The position numbers were made by a program, and so were the translations under genes. From positions 23,123,305 to 23,187,304 of the forward strand of contig NC_080055.1 in NCBI RefSeq assembly GCF_026212465.1: a stretch of 64,000 nt of DNA, read 5' to 3'. Positions 36,366 to 48,139 of the stretch are shown piece after piece; position 1 is the first letter of the stretch; the number at the start of each line of letters is the position of its first letter. The notes beneath the pieces are model-generated. The model had not been told where the DNA came from. It made no database searches and saw only the letters and a program-made list of their open reading frames with translations. The DNA is from Amaranthus tricolor. Taxonomy: Eukaryota; Streptophyta; Magnoliopsida; Caryophyllales; Amaranthaceae.

Positions 36366-38329
36366 GTGATTGATTAGGATTTTCTAAAGAGGTGAGACAT
36401 GACACCTTTGTTGAGGGACAAAAATACCATTTTCTGATAGAGTCAGGCCATTTGCTGCTAAAGCCAGTTGCAACATTCGAGAAATTAATAATTTAAAATG
36501 AGTAAATTTAAGAGAATTATTAGTACAAGGATAACCTTAAATACACATGACATAAAACATTCTCAATTTAATTTCTCTCTTTTTTTTCTTTTTCTTTTAA
36601 TTTGATTAAAAAAAAACACCCACAACCCTCTCTTCCTTCTCTCTCTTTCGGATGAACCAAAGGAAGAGTCAGACATCCATCTTCTTCCTCCTTTAGTCAT
36701 TTGAATCAGATATGCTCTCACCATCTCAGTTTCGAGTAAGACCAAACCCACTCAATTTCCTATTCTTTTCGACTTTCATTATCTGCAATTAAGGTTGAAA
36801 ACACTTCCTTCTCCTGACATTTGAAATTAAGGCAACCAAATTTCAGTCATCTTCTACCTCAATTTCTCACAAGATCCATTGCAAGCTCTCCTCTCAATCC
36901 GCCATTTTCGGATAAACTTAGACACTCCATGAATGTTCTTTTGTCCATGATTGATTATTGGTGTAAATAAAATTAAGGTTTGAATCTCTCAATCTCTACG
37001 TGTTATTTTACTCCATTATTCTCTCATTCTTTGATGTTCCTCTCAAGAATTGAACCCTAGCCATCTTTGATCATTTTTTTAAGTAATATTATCATATTGT
37101 AGGATTTTCCTCCATTGTAGTAGAAATCAGCAAAGCAGCAGCCAGATTCTCCCCTTCCCAAGCTCCTGTTCTGCCGAAATGGTGGAAAACAAGTGAAATT
37201 TGGTCTTGTGCGTTTAAGCATCGAAATCCAAGTCAAACATCAATTTTCGAAATCTGTTTTGTGGTATTTTCTTTGCTGCCGTCAAACAGAAGGTGAATCC
37301 TTCTTGATTCCCTTTTCTTTTCCTTAATATTATGTTCTCTTTCATATTAGGTTAAGTTTCTTTGGCATATATCCACTTGTATATTCTTTTATTCATGTGC
37401 TAAATCTTAAATGTTGTTGAATCTTGAAAATTTATATGAGTTAATTAGATTAGTTCTTAATTGGAAAACTTATGGGAAATGAGTTACTAGTAAGTTATGT
37501 GATGATGAGAACTTAAATGTGGATTATAATTTTAGTAGGAGATTACTTTAATGACTTGATTAGTTAGTGTTCTTTGATGTGTTGTTTAATCACAAGATAA
37601 GGATCTTGTAGTAGATATTAGAATAGTGAAAATGAAGACTTTGGGATATACTGTTGGAAATCATGGTATTGGTTTAGCAAATCATGGTAAGGGTAAACTG
37701 TTGAATGATTGGATGTTCTTGAAAGAATCTAGAGTTCGTGTGGAAATCATTAGTTGATTGGACTATTGATTGGATAAATTAGCTGTGTTTTTCTAATTGG
37801 ATAGTTTATTATTCATGTTTTAGTTTCTTGGATTCTTTTAAATATTCTTGGTCGAGTTTAGATGAACATAGAAGTATTTGAATTGGAAATACAAAGAGAG
37901 TTGTGGAGACGTATGATCTTCACAAGAATATAAACTAGTCTAGAGCATGGTTATAATATTTTGATGATATATTGGGGGTTGGATTTAGAAATTTGCGCAA
38001 TCTTTGAAAATTAGAAATATTAGAATAGAAGCTTGAACCAAGGTACAGTCATGGGAGGAGATGCAATGAGTTATATAAACCTAGTTTGTAGTATCGAATG
38101 TTTTGTTGTGATGTTATGTTTGCTATGCTCCAGGAGGCGACGTCATCGAGGAACCTTTATATTGATTGCGGAGAAACAGACTTAGCTTCTTGAAGCGTCT
38201 TTGGTGAGTAGTAGCAGTCCATTAAAGAGAGTCTGGCCGGACTATTGTTTGAAATGTTTTTATAAAAGTTGTTTTGAAAGTTATAATTATCAAAGCAAAT
38301 TTGTGATTGATTGATTATGTTGATATTGA
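36366..38329. other. Unassigned region left of the Tekay-like solo LTR
   Basis: No protein was recognised. There is a CT-rich stretch (36570-36650) and exon-like islands (for example 38130-38230, GGAGGCGACGTCATCGAGGA). Together with 40956-41741 it looks like one older repeat or non-coding unit that the solo LTR at 38335 later split. Confidence 0.35.
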
Positions 38330-38334
38330 TATGG

Positions 38335-40950
38335 TGTAACACCCCGTAATTTATCGGGTTTAAAAATAAATAATATAATAAAATAAAATATAACAAAATA
38401 AAATAAATAAGTGATATTAAATTATATTATTTTACATAGTTAATTATAAGTAACAAAGTAGGTTAATTTTAACGGTAACGAGTTTTATCGCATGACGTTT
38501 TGTTTCGATTGTGATAATAGCACAATAATTACTCAATTAATTAATTAATAATTTAAAAAAAAAAATAAATAGGTGGGAATTAGAAGGGGCTGCCGGTTTG
38601 GGGAGTATGGGAGGAGTTTTTGTAACTCCTCTCATAATGGTGTAATTAGGAGTGTTTAAGTTGGTCCTTAAATTCCTTATTAATCCTAAGCATCATTTGT
38701 CTTCCTCACACTACCTCACACTTTCAAAACCTCAAGTAAACAAGAAAAAAATCAGAAATTTCTTCCTCTTCTTGTGCCTTGTTTTCGGTAGCCACAAAAC
38801 AAAAAAAAAAAAAATTGTTCTCTTGTTTTTGTCATCCTATCTTTTGATCAAAAGGGTAAGTCTAATAGAATTACTAATTGTAGATTTTATATACAAGGTT
38901 TTCTAAGATGAATTACATTTTATGTATGGTGATATCCTATGACTTGAGGAGGATTGAGTATATTTTTATGTAATTCTCTTTAACAATCCTTTAATAAACT
39001 TTAATTTCGTTAAAAGGATTAAGTTTTGTTCTTGATTTATATTCTTTAACAAAGTTTAATTTGTTATAAGAATTGAGTTTTGTTGGTATTCAAATAAATT
39101 TCTTTTATGGTTTAAATTTCTCTAACTAAATTTCAATTTGTTAGTAGAAATTAAGTTGGTATAGATTAAGTAATGTAGGTATCCATGAGTTTATAAATCC
39201 TTTAACAAAATTTGATTTGTTTAAAGGATTGTCCTTATATATATGTTTTGATTCAAAAATGATGATATATGATTCTCTACAAAATTTTAATTTGATAAGA
39301 GAATCAAGTATTTAATTTAATTATCATGGCTTATGAAACTTTAATTGCTTTTGAAGGATCTTGTGGATGAGTATATCTTAAGTTGCTAGTTTTATGTTTT
39401 GATGATGGTTTAGATTGTTGATGGGATTTTATGTATTGTTAGATGTGTGGAAATATCAAGTGGATTGTGTGATAGGAGATTTGGTTTTATTTGTTTTATC
39501 TTAGTAAAATGTAAATTCGGTTTTTGGTTAGGTGTATTTTGGTATGGAGATTTAAAAAGGATTAAATAATTTAAATAGAAAAAAATATATATAAAATAAA
39601 AATAATTAAAGTAGAAGGAATTTATGGACAGCAGCTGCTGCCTCGGTAGTGGCGTCCCGATCCGAGTGTTGGGTGTGTTTCGTTGTTGTTTTATTTAACC
39701 GATGTGTTTTAAAACTCGTTAAAACGCTTAAAATAATTAAAAATAGTAATCGGATGCTAGAAATTATGAAATTTGGTACCCAAGATAATTGATGCGTTCC
39801 GGACGCAGCGGTGAAGTCGGATTTTTAATTTGAATTTTTTAAACTGTCCGAAATGACCATAAAAGTTTCTGGTCAGAATGTAAATTTGGAACTATTGGGA
39901 GTTTGATGAAAACATTTGAAATTATCAAGTCTTAGTGATATCTTAATGGTATTGAGTGGATTTAATGTGTAAACGCGGTCTAATACGTGATCGTTTTGTG
40001 TTATTTAGGACCTCGTTTCATAAGAGGGCGAAATTTTAATTGTGCTTGAACAACGTGTGTTTGCAACGTTCAAAGGTACACGCTTAGACCATACTGTTTA
40101 TATGGTTGTGCAAGTAATGTTGTTTTATTCCTAATCGAGGCATTGTAATCACATAAGGATTAGACACCTCAAATAATATGGAATAATTATGTGGAAATTG
40201 AGAATTTATGGATATGTTACCCAAAAGGGGTTAACAAATAAATTGGAAAACTATCAACTATTTTTCCCATGGCATTCAGGGATCTTTATGGTCACCATGG
40301 GGGTATGCATACTTAGCCTTTGGCGACCCGAACAGGACGGGCAACGTCTTAGGTAGGTGGTTGCCTTGGGATTTGCTCTCCCAAGTGTATTCCACCAAAA
40401 CAAATTTGGAATATGACTTGTACGACCCGAACAGGACGGGCAACGTTACAAGGTTGGAAATAATGAATAAAGATTACATAATAGAGCCTTTGCATGCTAG
40501 GGTAAACACAATGCTTGTATTCAACCTGTTTAGTATATGTATGAAGTCTCTGACGTGTATTGGTTGTTCTTTGGATCCTGCTACGTGTTATCATACGACG
40601 TGCAGCAGGTTAACTGCAGGAGGGGGGCTGGAGTGAGAATTCAGCTTAGAACCCGTAACTATCAAGTCTAGACTTACTTTGTAATAAGTCTAAATAACTC
40701 AGTTTATGTAACCAAAGTTTATGATGTTTTCATTTTATCTCGTACAATTTTAGTTAGTCTAGAGGCCGGTGGGCTCTCGAGTTGTATGTAAAGACTTCCG
40801 CTGATTTGTTTGTTTTGTTTTGTTTGGCGCTATTCCTTTACCGTTGGAACGTTGACGATCCGAGTAAAGATGAGTTTTCTTGCGTCCGTTTGTGAGCCGG
40901 ATTCATGTTCTCACATGATATTTCCGGGTCACTTAAACCGGGCCGTTACA
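38335..40950 (+). repeat. Solo LTR of a Tekay-like Ty3/gypsy element, 2.6 kb
   Basis: It starts TGTAACACCCCGTAATTTAT and ends AAACCGGGCCGTTACA, with the perfect TSD TATGG at 38330-38334 and 40951-40955. TGTAACACCCC...GTTACA termini and LTRs above 2 kb are typical of plant Tekay chromoviruses. No internal domain, PBS or polypurine tract remains. Internally a ~24-bp phrase (CGACCCGAACAGGACGGGC) occurs twice, about 100 bp apart, near 40324 and 40424. Confidence 0.9.
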
Positions 40951-40955
40951 TATGG

Positions 40956-41741
40956 TCAATGGATTGGGCTCACGAGCTGGTCATTGACGGAGTAGAGGGA
41001 GCTTTGAGGTGAATTGTCATTCACATATTGACTAACCTCACTCGAGAGTGACAAAGCCTTTGAGCTATGGATATTCCTCTCAATTAGACTCCATGTGCGC
41101 ACATAGATCTAGGATACTGATGTTGCTTTTAAACCTTTGTTTTGAATTACTGTGTTTTGTTGTTTTGGATTGTTACTTCTCATTCAGTTTAATCTGATTC
41201 CCTGTTGTTTCCATCTTTTAGATTGTTACAGATCGGAACCAGTGGGGAACGATGGGTTAGCGGTGTTAGTTAAAGTTCCAAGGATGTTATATTGAGCTGA
41301 GCACGTAGGAATTTGCAGTTTTGTATTAGGTTTGAATAAATGTATATTAGACTTGGTTGTGTTAGTTATATTGGACATAAAGTGAATTGTATGATTACCT
41401 TGTGTTGTAGTTAGATGTTTGGTTTGAGAATTAGCTGAGTTAGTTATGTTATGAAGCTGGTGACTCTTTTGCTCATGCTTTGGAAGTGTAATTTAAGTTC
41501 TTGAGAAATAAAACCCGTGATGACCCTGTTTACTCAGTCAACGATAAGTGGGGTTGTTACACCAGTTGTACAGCAAAAAGCAATGGCTCTTTTGATGCTA
41601 ATTGTTACAGCAAATGCCAAAACTCGTTATAATGACGTTGATTTTAATCATATTATCGAACGTGCCTTATTATACATATTGGAGGAGGATGATGAGGATA
41701 TGTTGAGTTGTGTTGGATTAAGATTTGAACGGTTCGTGAGG
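40956..41741. other. Unassigned region right of the solo LTR, with one open fragment
   Basis: An open frame at 41517-41741 (QQKAMALLMLIVTANAKT, then an acidic EEDDED stretch) runs into the large solo LTR copy 2. With that LTR and one TSD removed, the frame would end four codons later. I do not recognise it. The rest shows no features. Confidence 0.35.
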
Positions 41742-41746
41742 TGCTT

Positions 41747-44700
41747 TGTAACAAACTCAAAATTCTTAATTTTAATCTTCCGATTAATTATTTCGAATTT
41801 TCAATTCAAATCTCTAATCCTTTGATTATCCATTTCAAACCATCATTAATTCTTAAATCTTTTTCGATTTTGTAATTTCTTTCAAATATTAAACTTTAAC
41901 ATAGTATTTTGTTTAAAATCTTTTTATAAGCACTAAAATATTATTTTATTATTTTATAGTACGAAAAGTAAAATTTTGTTATTATATTCACGATTTTGTA
42001 AAACGTTACTTTTTAACTTTCTTCCTTAAACTAACATTACTACTTATTATTTTAACCTTATAATTTTGATATAATTATTTTATACATAAAAATGAGTCGT
42101 ATTTTTATTATTAACATTAAGTATTGTTTAAGCAAAATTTTAAATAAATTACATATTTTCATGATCAAATTTGCCCATTATTTTAAAGTATATTCACTTG
42201 TACATACTAGAACAAAATTTTGATGAACCAAAATCCTTTCTGTGGTAACCCATGATGTTCATCACTTACACAAGCTATCACCATTTCCTTACACAAGCTA
42301 ACCTTCTTCTACACTCCAAACTCTTACACATTCACTTACACACTCCAACTCTTACACATTCACTTACACACTCTAAATCACTTACACAAGTTAACCTTAG
42401 CTTCTTCTATACCACTAACACTCTTTTTCATACAATTTAATGAACTACAAAGTTGCCCAAACCCATTATAAATACCCCCCTTAGCCATGAGATCACTTAC
42501 ACCACCATCATCAAATCTTTCTAACATTTTTTCTTATATTTTCATTTCATTAAAATCTTACTACATTAATACCTTTATTAATTGAAGAAATTAAAGAACA
42601 TGGAGCTTAGAACACTCTTTATTTAGCTTAAACCATCATCATTATTTTGGGAGTTGGGATTAATTATCTTTGGAGCATTATTATCTATCTTGGAGGATGT
42701 CATTTCTTATTATTTTCCTAATTAGTACTTAGTACTAATCCTTGGTGTTAGTATGGTATAACTTCTTACCCTACTCTTTTTGTGAAATTTTACATTATAC
42801 TCCCTCCGTTCTTTTTTGATCTTCCACTTTGGGTTTTTCACACATATTAAGAAAGATAGAATCTTTGGGTTGTAGTGGGTATTATTTTAATTAAATAGTA
42901 GTGTGAAGTAATTATTGTATTGGAAGTATGAGGTTGTAGTGGGTATTATTTTAATTAAATAGTAGTGTGAAGTAATGATTGTATTGAGAGTATGAGAGAA
43001 AAAATAATTATAAATAAAAGAAAAGGGGTACATTAAAAGAAAAGGGGGGGTTTTAAGGGGTAAAAGTGGGATAAAAACTTTCTAAAAATAGAAAGTATTC
43101 TAAAGTGGAAGAACTTTTGAAACTACCCGTTATAGTAATGTGGAAGATCAAAAAAGAACGGAGGGAGTATTTACTTTATAATATGCAAAGTATGAAATAT
43201 GTTGATATATTTTAGTGGAATTTAGTTTAGTGAAATTATGATCAAGATTATATTAAGTATGTGTATGCTAAAAGTATATTTAGTATGTTAATTTAATAAT
43301 CTTTGAACAAGTTTAGGAAGTTTAGTGCAAAATTATATTTTAGTGATATTAAGCATGATTTATGTTATAAACTATTGCTAGTATATTTATGAGTTATGTG
43401 TTACACTAGAAATGTTATTATATTTAAGAATTTATTTTTATGTTAGAATTTTGTATTAATATGTTTATGTTAGCCTTCAAACTAGTTTCTAAGGTAGTAA
43501 GTTATTTTATGAACGTATTTTACTAAGTATGATTATATTAAGAATATTGTTATTATACTTTATTCTGAGATTTAAGTTTATCGTTAAAGTTATAGTAAAT
43601 TTCTAAGTTATTGTGTAAAGTTTTTATTTTTTTTTTAGTGGTTATGTTAATTATTTAAATCTTGAATTTACTATAATAAATTAAATGAAGTTGTTTTGTT
43701 AGTGAAAAAGGCCCCAAAATACTCATAGGTCATTCGACCATTATCAATTAAAAAGAAAAAGAGTTTGATTTATTTTTTATATTATTATAAGCTATTTTGT
43801 GATAATATTAAAATAAAATCTTAAAAGTTATTTTTGAGAAAGCTTTATAAGTTATTAAATATTGAAGTGATTTTCTTGAATATATGAGATTTCATAATTA
43901 AAAAAAAATAACTTTTTTGACATTTAATTACTATTTAGTACAAAATAATATTTTATCTGCTCACTAGTTGACCAAAATTTATATAAAAAGATGTAAAAGT
44001 ATTTTTAGTAAACTTGTTCTTAAACTATGTGTGAAATATTAATTTTTGTGAAATTATAAGTTTTATTTGTTTTATAACTAGAATATTGATTTTTGCGAAT
44101 CTAATAAGTTTACTTGTTTTTCCAAACTTGAAATAATTTTTTTTGGTAAACTTGTTGAAGTTTGAAAACTTATCCAAAGGTTGCAGTTTAACTTGAATTT
44201 TAATTAGAATGTTTGATTTTGTGAGGAGAATACAGTTTTATTTATTTTATTCAAGAGAAATAGATTTTAGTAGCTACTTGTGGAAAGTACTAATTTGAAC
44301 ACTATTAATAAAATATTAAGTTATTAGTGTGAATTTAGTGACCTATTAAAATAAAGTTATAAATAAAATTTTAATGTGTAAAAATTAAGTAATGAACATA
44401 TAAAGACGTAAAGATAAATTAAACGTTATGATTAAGAATTATATTAAATAAATGAAGTTACCACTTAGGTTGGTCAAATTCAAATTCAAAGTCAACTTGG
44501 AGTAATAAAAATGTGATGTACTTGTGTGAAATGTATTGATTGAATGACCCTGATAGTAAGGTAATGTCGAACCATGGACTGACATGTAAAATCCCGGCGT
44601 CCGTGTTGGCCGGCACGTAAAATGCGGTGTAAGACAGGGGGTTCACTACCTATCCTGTAGAGCTCGAGCATAAATATTGTATTGGATGGGTGATGACTCC

Positions 44701-45421
44701 CACCACAGTTAGGGTTTAGGACTACGGTTCTCACCTAACCAGACCTTTACTTATATCAGGTGTCATATTGATGTGCTTGTTGATCAGTGATATACTTGAT
44801 TAATGTTGATGTTATGATGCATGGTACGGTTATGAGTATTAACCAAATGAACTTACTCATGTGTTAAGATTACCAAATTGTATAAGTGGAAGTAACGTAC
44901 TTCTGTCAGGATCGAGAATGGTATTTTAATGACTTAAAAGTATGTAACAGAAAAAGAACATGGTAAAAGTATACGGTGGTGTCAATTAAGTATAAGTTCG
45001 TACTTAAATTCTTATTTTGTAAATGTAGCGTATAATTTCCGTATTTTGAGCTAGATAGGAAGTTATGCTCGGTGTTAAGCACTGACCGATTCAATTGGCT
45101 GTCATCCATATCATGGATGGCAGCATTTTGTAGGATTTAGTTCAGGTTCCGATCCAGGCCGCAGCAATTACTATTTATCGAGAACTTAGCTGCTTTTTGT
45201 ATCTTTATTGATGACTTAATGATGATGTATTTTTTTTTTCTTTTTGAGCAAACAATATTTCTTATCAAAGGTAATAATATTTTACTTTTGTTTTAAACAG
45301 TTTTAGTTTTATGATTTAAAGTTTTTAACAATTCGGTATTTTAAGACTTTCGCAATATTTTTTGGTATTAAACATTATTATTAAATGTTAATTATGTATC
45401 GAGATTTCCGCTTTTGTTAAA
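41747..45421 (+). repeat. Large solo LTR, copy 2, 3.7 kb including a MITE
   Basis: It begins TGTAACAAACTCAAAATTC and ends CCGCTTTTGTTAAA (a decayed TGTTACA), with perfect TSD TGCTT (41742-41746, 45422-45426). It matches copy 3 nearly throughout in the same orientation. A probable LTR promoter is seen as ATTATAAATACCCCC at about 42465, about 30 bp before a conserved CATGAGATCACTTACACC. A Stowaway MITE is inserted at 42800. There is no internal retrotransposon coding. Confidence 0.88.
42800..43167. mobile_element. Stowaway-type MITE in solo LTR copy 2
   Basis: The termini are CTCCCTCCGTTCTTTTTTGATC and its inverse, ending GATCAAAAAAGAACGGAGGGAG, with TA on both sides (42798-42799, 43168-43169). 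Copy 3 of the host LTR has the empty site (ACATCATATTTACTTTAT near 49310). It contains a ~60-bp direct duplication (GGTTGTAGTGGGTATTATTT) near 42868 and 42930. Confidence 0.93.
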
Positions 45422-45426
45422 TGCTT

Positions 45427-46280
45427 GATGTAGGGCGTTTGTGGCTCCACTAAGAGTGAGGAACCATGCCTTGAACGTGTCAAGGAGTGGGAAAGTGTGT
45501 TGTTCGAACAAGGCAACAACAAAGAACAATCAAGAGGCTACTGTGTGCTGTGCTTGTTCGAGCACATTATAGGCAGCAGGCAAAAACTTCACAAAAGGAC
45601 CGCTCGTACGAGCACTTGGTGGCTTGAACAAGCGACAGTCAAGCAGGCTAAATTGGATTCTATTTTGGTCAGAATTTTTATTATGTCATTGAATAGGTGC
45701 ATTAATTTCTTGTTTATTGTAATGTTTATTGCTATGTTAATTATAATAGTTAATTGGGGTGTTAATTGTGAGTTTATGGTGATTTATGAGGAAATTCTAA
45801 GAATGATGTATGCCTTACCTATAAATAGGATACATCATTCATAGAATCATATACCACAACCACACAAACTTGTGATAGAGCTATTTCTTTGTAGAAACTT
45901 GAGAGTATTATTCATTGAATTAGTATTTGTGATTTTAAAAGGTTGTTTGTAAGATAAGGGGAGGTTTATTTATATGTATTGTTGAATCTTTATAAATAAA
46001 ACATTTGAAGGGGAGGTATTTAAGATACCTCATAAATAGTTATGTTCATCTTTCCTTATTGTATTTCATCTTATTTTTCATAAAGATAATCTCTTGAGGC
46101 TTTCATTTCACCAATATCAACTGTACTACAAATGGTACTACTAATTATCCCACCTCGCTTATTTTTTTTAAATTCTATCTATAATGATAAAGTAAAATAA
46201 AGCATTAACCCAAATATTCAATCGGGTTGAAAAATTGAAGGTTGTTGAAGTATGGACTTGTTTGTCAAAATCATAAAAAC
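45427..46280 (+). other. LTR-like non-coding stretch
   Basis: The sequence has palindromic CpG-bearing motifs (CCGCTCGTACGAGC, CTTGTTCGAGC). A TATA-like CCTATAAATAGG near 45820 is followed by a leader rich in CACAACC. This architecture resembles the solo LTR at 2830-3617, but no borders or TSD were found. The open frame at 45497 is probably not a gene. Confidence 0.4.
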
Positions 46281-46289
46281 AAAAATTGA

Positions 46290-46865
46290 ATTTTTAATTG
46301 TGGAGCCTCGCATACTATGACGTTTGAAAAGATTTTAAAGAAACGAATAAACCAACGAAAGATTATATTCAGACTGCAAATGGCGAAAAATTATTATTGA
46401 TGGGTCTGAAGATGTTGATATTTAAAACAAAATTACATTACAAAATTGTCTATATGTTCCTCATTTATCACATAAATTATTATCAATTAGTCAGCTAACT
46501 AATGAAATTAAATTGTATAGTTCAAATGGATTCCAAAGGTTGTATTGCTCAGATATCCAGGAAGGGAAAACCATTGAACGTGATACTGAACGACATAGTT
46601 TGTACTAAGTAGACCAGTTATCTCATCATGTCCAAGTTTATGTTGTTCGAGAGTCGGTTGAGCACAACTTTAGACGTGGCATTGACGACTAGCTTGGTCA
46701 TCCTTCTTGTATTACTTACAATGTTTGTTTCCGTCTCTAGCAAGAACAAATATTGTTTTTAATTGTGAGGCTTGTTGTCTAGCCAAAAGTCATAAACATG
46801 TATATTCGTCAAGATTTGTCGTTTCAAACAAATATCGTTATGATGGGGTAAAATGATTAAATATA
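46290..46865 (+). pseudogene. Degenerate copia pol fragment (protease end to pre-integrase)
   Basis: Across frames one can read ANGEKLLL, then LYVPHLSHKLLSISQLTNEI, then EGKTIERDTERHSLY, then LGHPS and a short tail reading AKSHKHVYSSR. This is the protease-to-GAG-pre-integrase segment of a copia element. Stops (for example directly after HSLY) and frame changes make it dead. No LTRs are attached. Confidence 0.8.
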
Positions 46866-47560
46866 TTTTTTGATCTACGTGTCGGAAAATCGGCGAATAA
46901 GTACTTATTTCGACCGGATTTTCGAAATAGTTACCCCAAAAGGATAATCATGACATTTATTTTTTGAAAAAATATTGTTATAATGTGTAAAAACGACATT
47001 AAAATGTTAAAACAAGGATGCCATTGGTAATTAGGAATGTCATTAGGGATGGTCAAAAAAAGTCAAAAGTGATTAGTAATGGTCAATGATCATTTAGATT
47101 GGTCAAAAGTCATTTGGGTTGGTCAACGGTTCCTTGGCCTGAATGGTATATACTTTGATACTTTGATGGTTGTAATTCGCAAAAACAAACTTTAAGGTTG
47201 CAATTCCAAAGGCTTAAACTTAAAGTTTGTAATTCGCACATTATTCCTATTAATAAGAGTCACAAAAGTTTACGTTTATTCATCTAAATACTATTATACT
47301 TCAATTTTTGCCGGTTATTACGTAGAATTGATATGATGAAATCCTACATTAAGGATCCAAATAAATTAGAACTTTTTTTTAAGCTTAATTTTCAAATTAT
47401 TTGGGAAAATGAGTGTCACCCTAAATTAATTAGAAAAATAAGATTCAAGTAAAAACGCTATTTGTAATAGAGTTTTTAAATCTTAATGGGCTAGATTGGG
47501 TTTTAGGGCATGAGGAAAAAAAACGTTGGTCAAAATAGCGTTTTCATTATCAGTTTGTTT
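46866..47560. other. Unassigned non-coding DNA
   Basis: It contains several short repeats of TTGGTCAAAAGTCATT at 47040-47130. No gene was recognised. Confidence 0.4.
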
Positions 47561-47837
47561 CTTGAGAGATGGTCCTAAAGCCCAGGCCCTTTTCATTAAT
47601 TATAAACAAAATTATAATAATAACAGCAGGCAACAATAAGACGTCAGGGCTCCTTTCTCAAAAAAAAGCTTCCATATTCCAATGACCATCATTAACACTC
47701 CTCTTGGAAAGTGATGCAAGCTAATTATTAAACAACCACTTTATTCTATTATTAATGAAAATTAAAAATTTAGATTCAAATATTCATTCATGCTTCAATT
47801 TCAAATTTATTCACAATCACTTCCATAAAGAAACACC

Positions 47838-48120
47838 ATGGATGCTTTGAGGAGGAAGAAGAAAGGCTAATATTTAGTTCTTGATTTTTTCTGAAATTAA
47901 ACCCTCAATTATTGTTTTGTCTTTTAAAATTGTTTTCTATCAAGATTAATTGAAATAAAACACCCAGTTGATGTTTTGAGGAGGAAGAGGAAAGGCTAAT
48001 ATTTGGTTCTTGATTTATTTTAAAATTAAACCCCAATTATTGTTTTGTCTTTTAAAATTGTTTTCTATAAAAATTAATTGAAATAAAACACCCAGTTGAT
48101 GTTTTGAGGAGGAAGAAGAA
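47838..48120. repeat. ~128-bp tandem repeat, 2.2 copies
   Basis: The units start at about 47841, 47970 and 48098 with GATG(C/T)TTTGAGGAGGAAGA and contain ATTATTGTTTTGTCTTTTAA. The copies are highly similar. Confidence 0.9.
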
Positions 48121-48139
48121 TACAATGACGTTGAACATG

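Noticed and set aside
45497..45844. 115-codon frame as a host gene
   Set aside because: The N-terminal half comes from CpG palindromes and the rest is hydrophobic AT-rich translation; the context is LTR-like.
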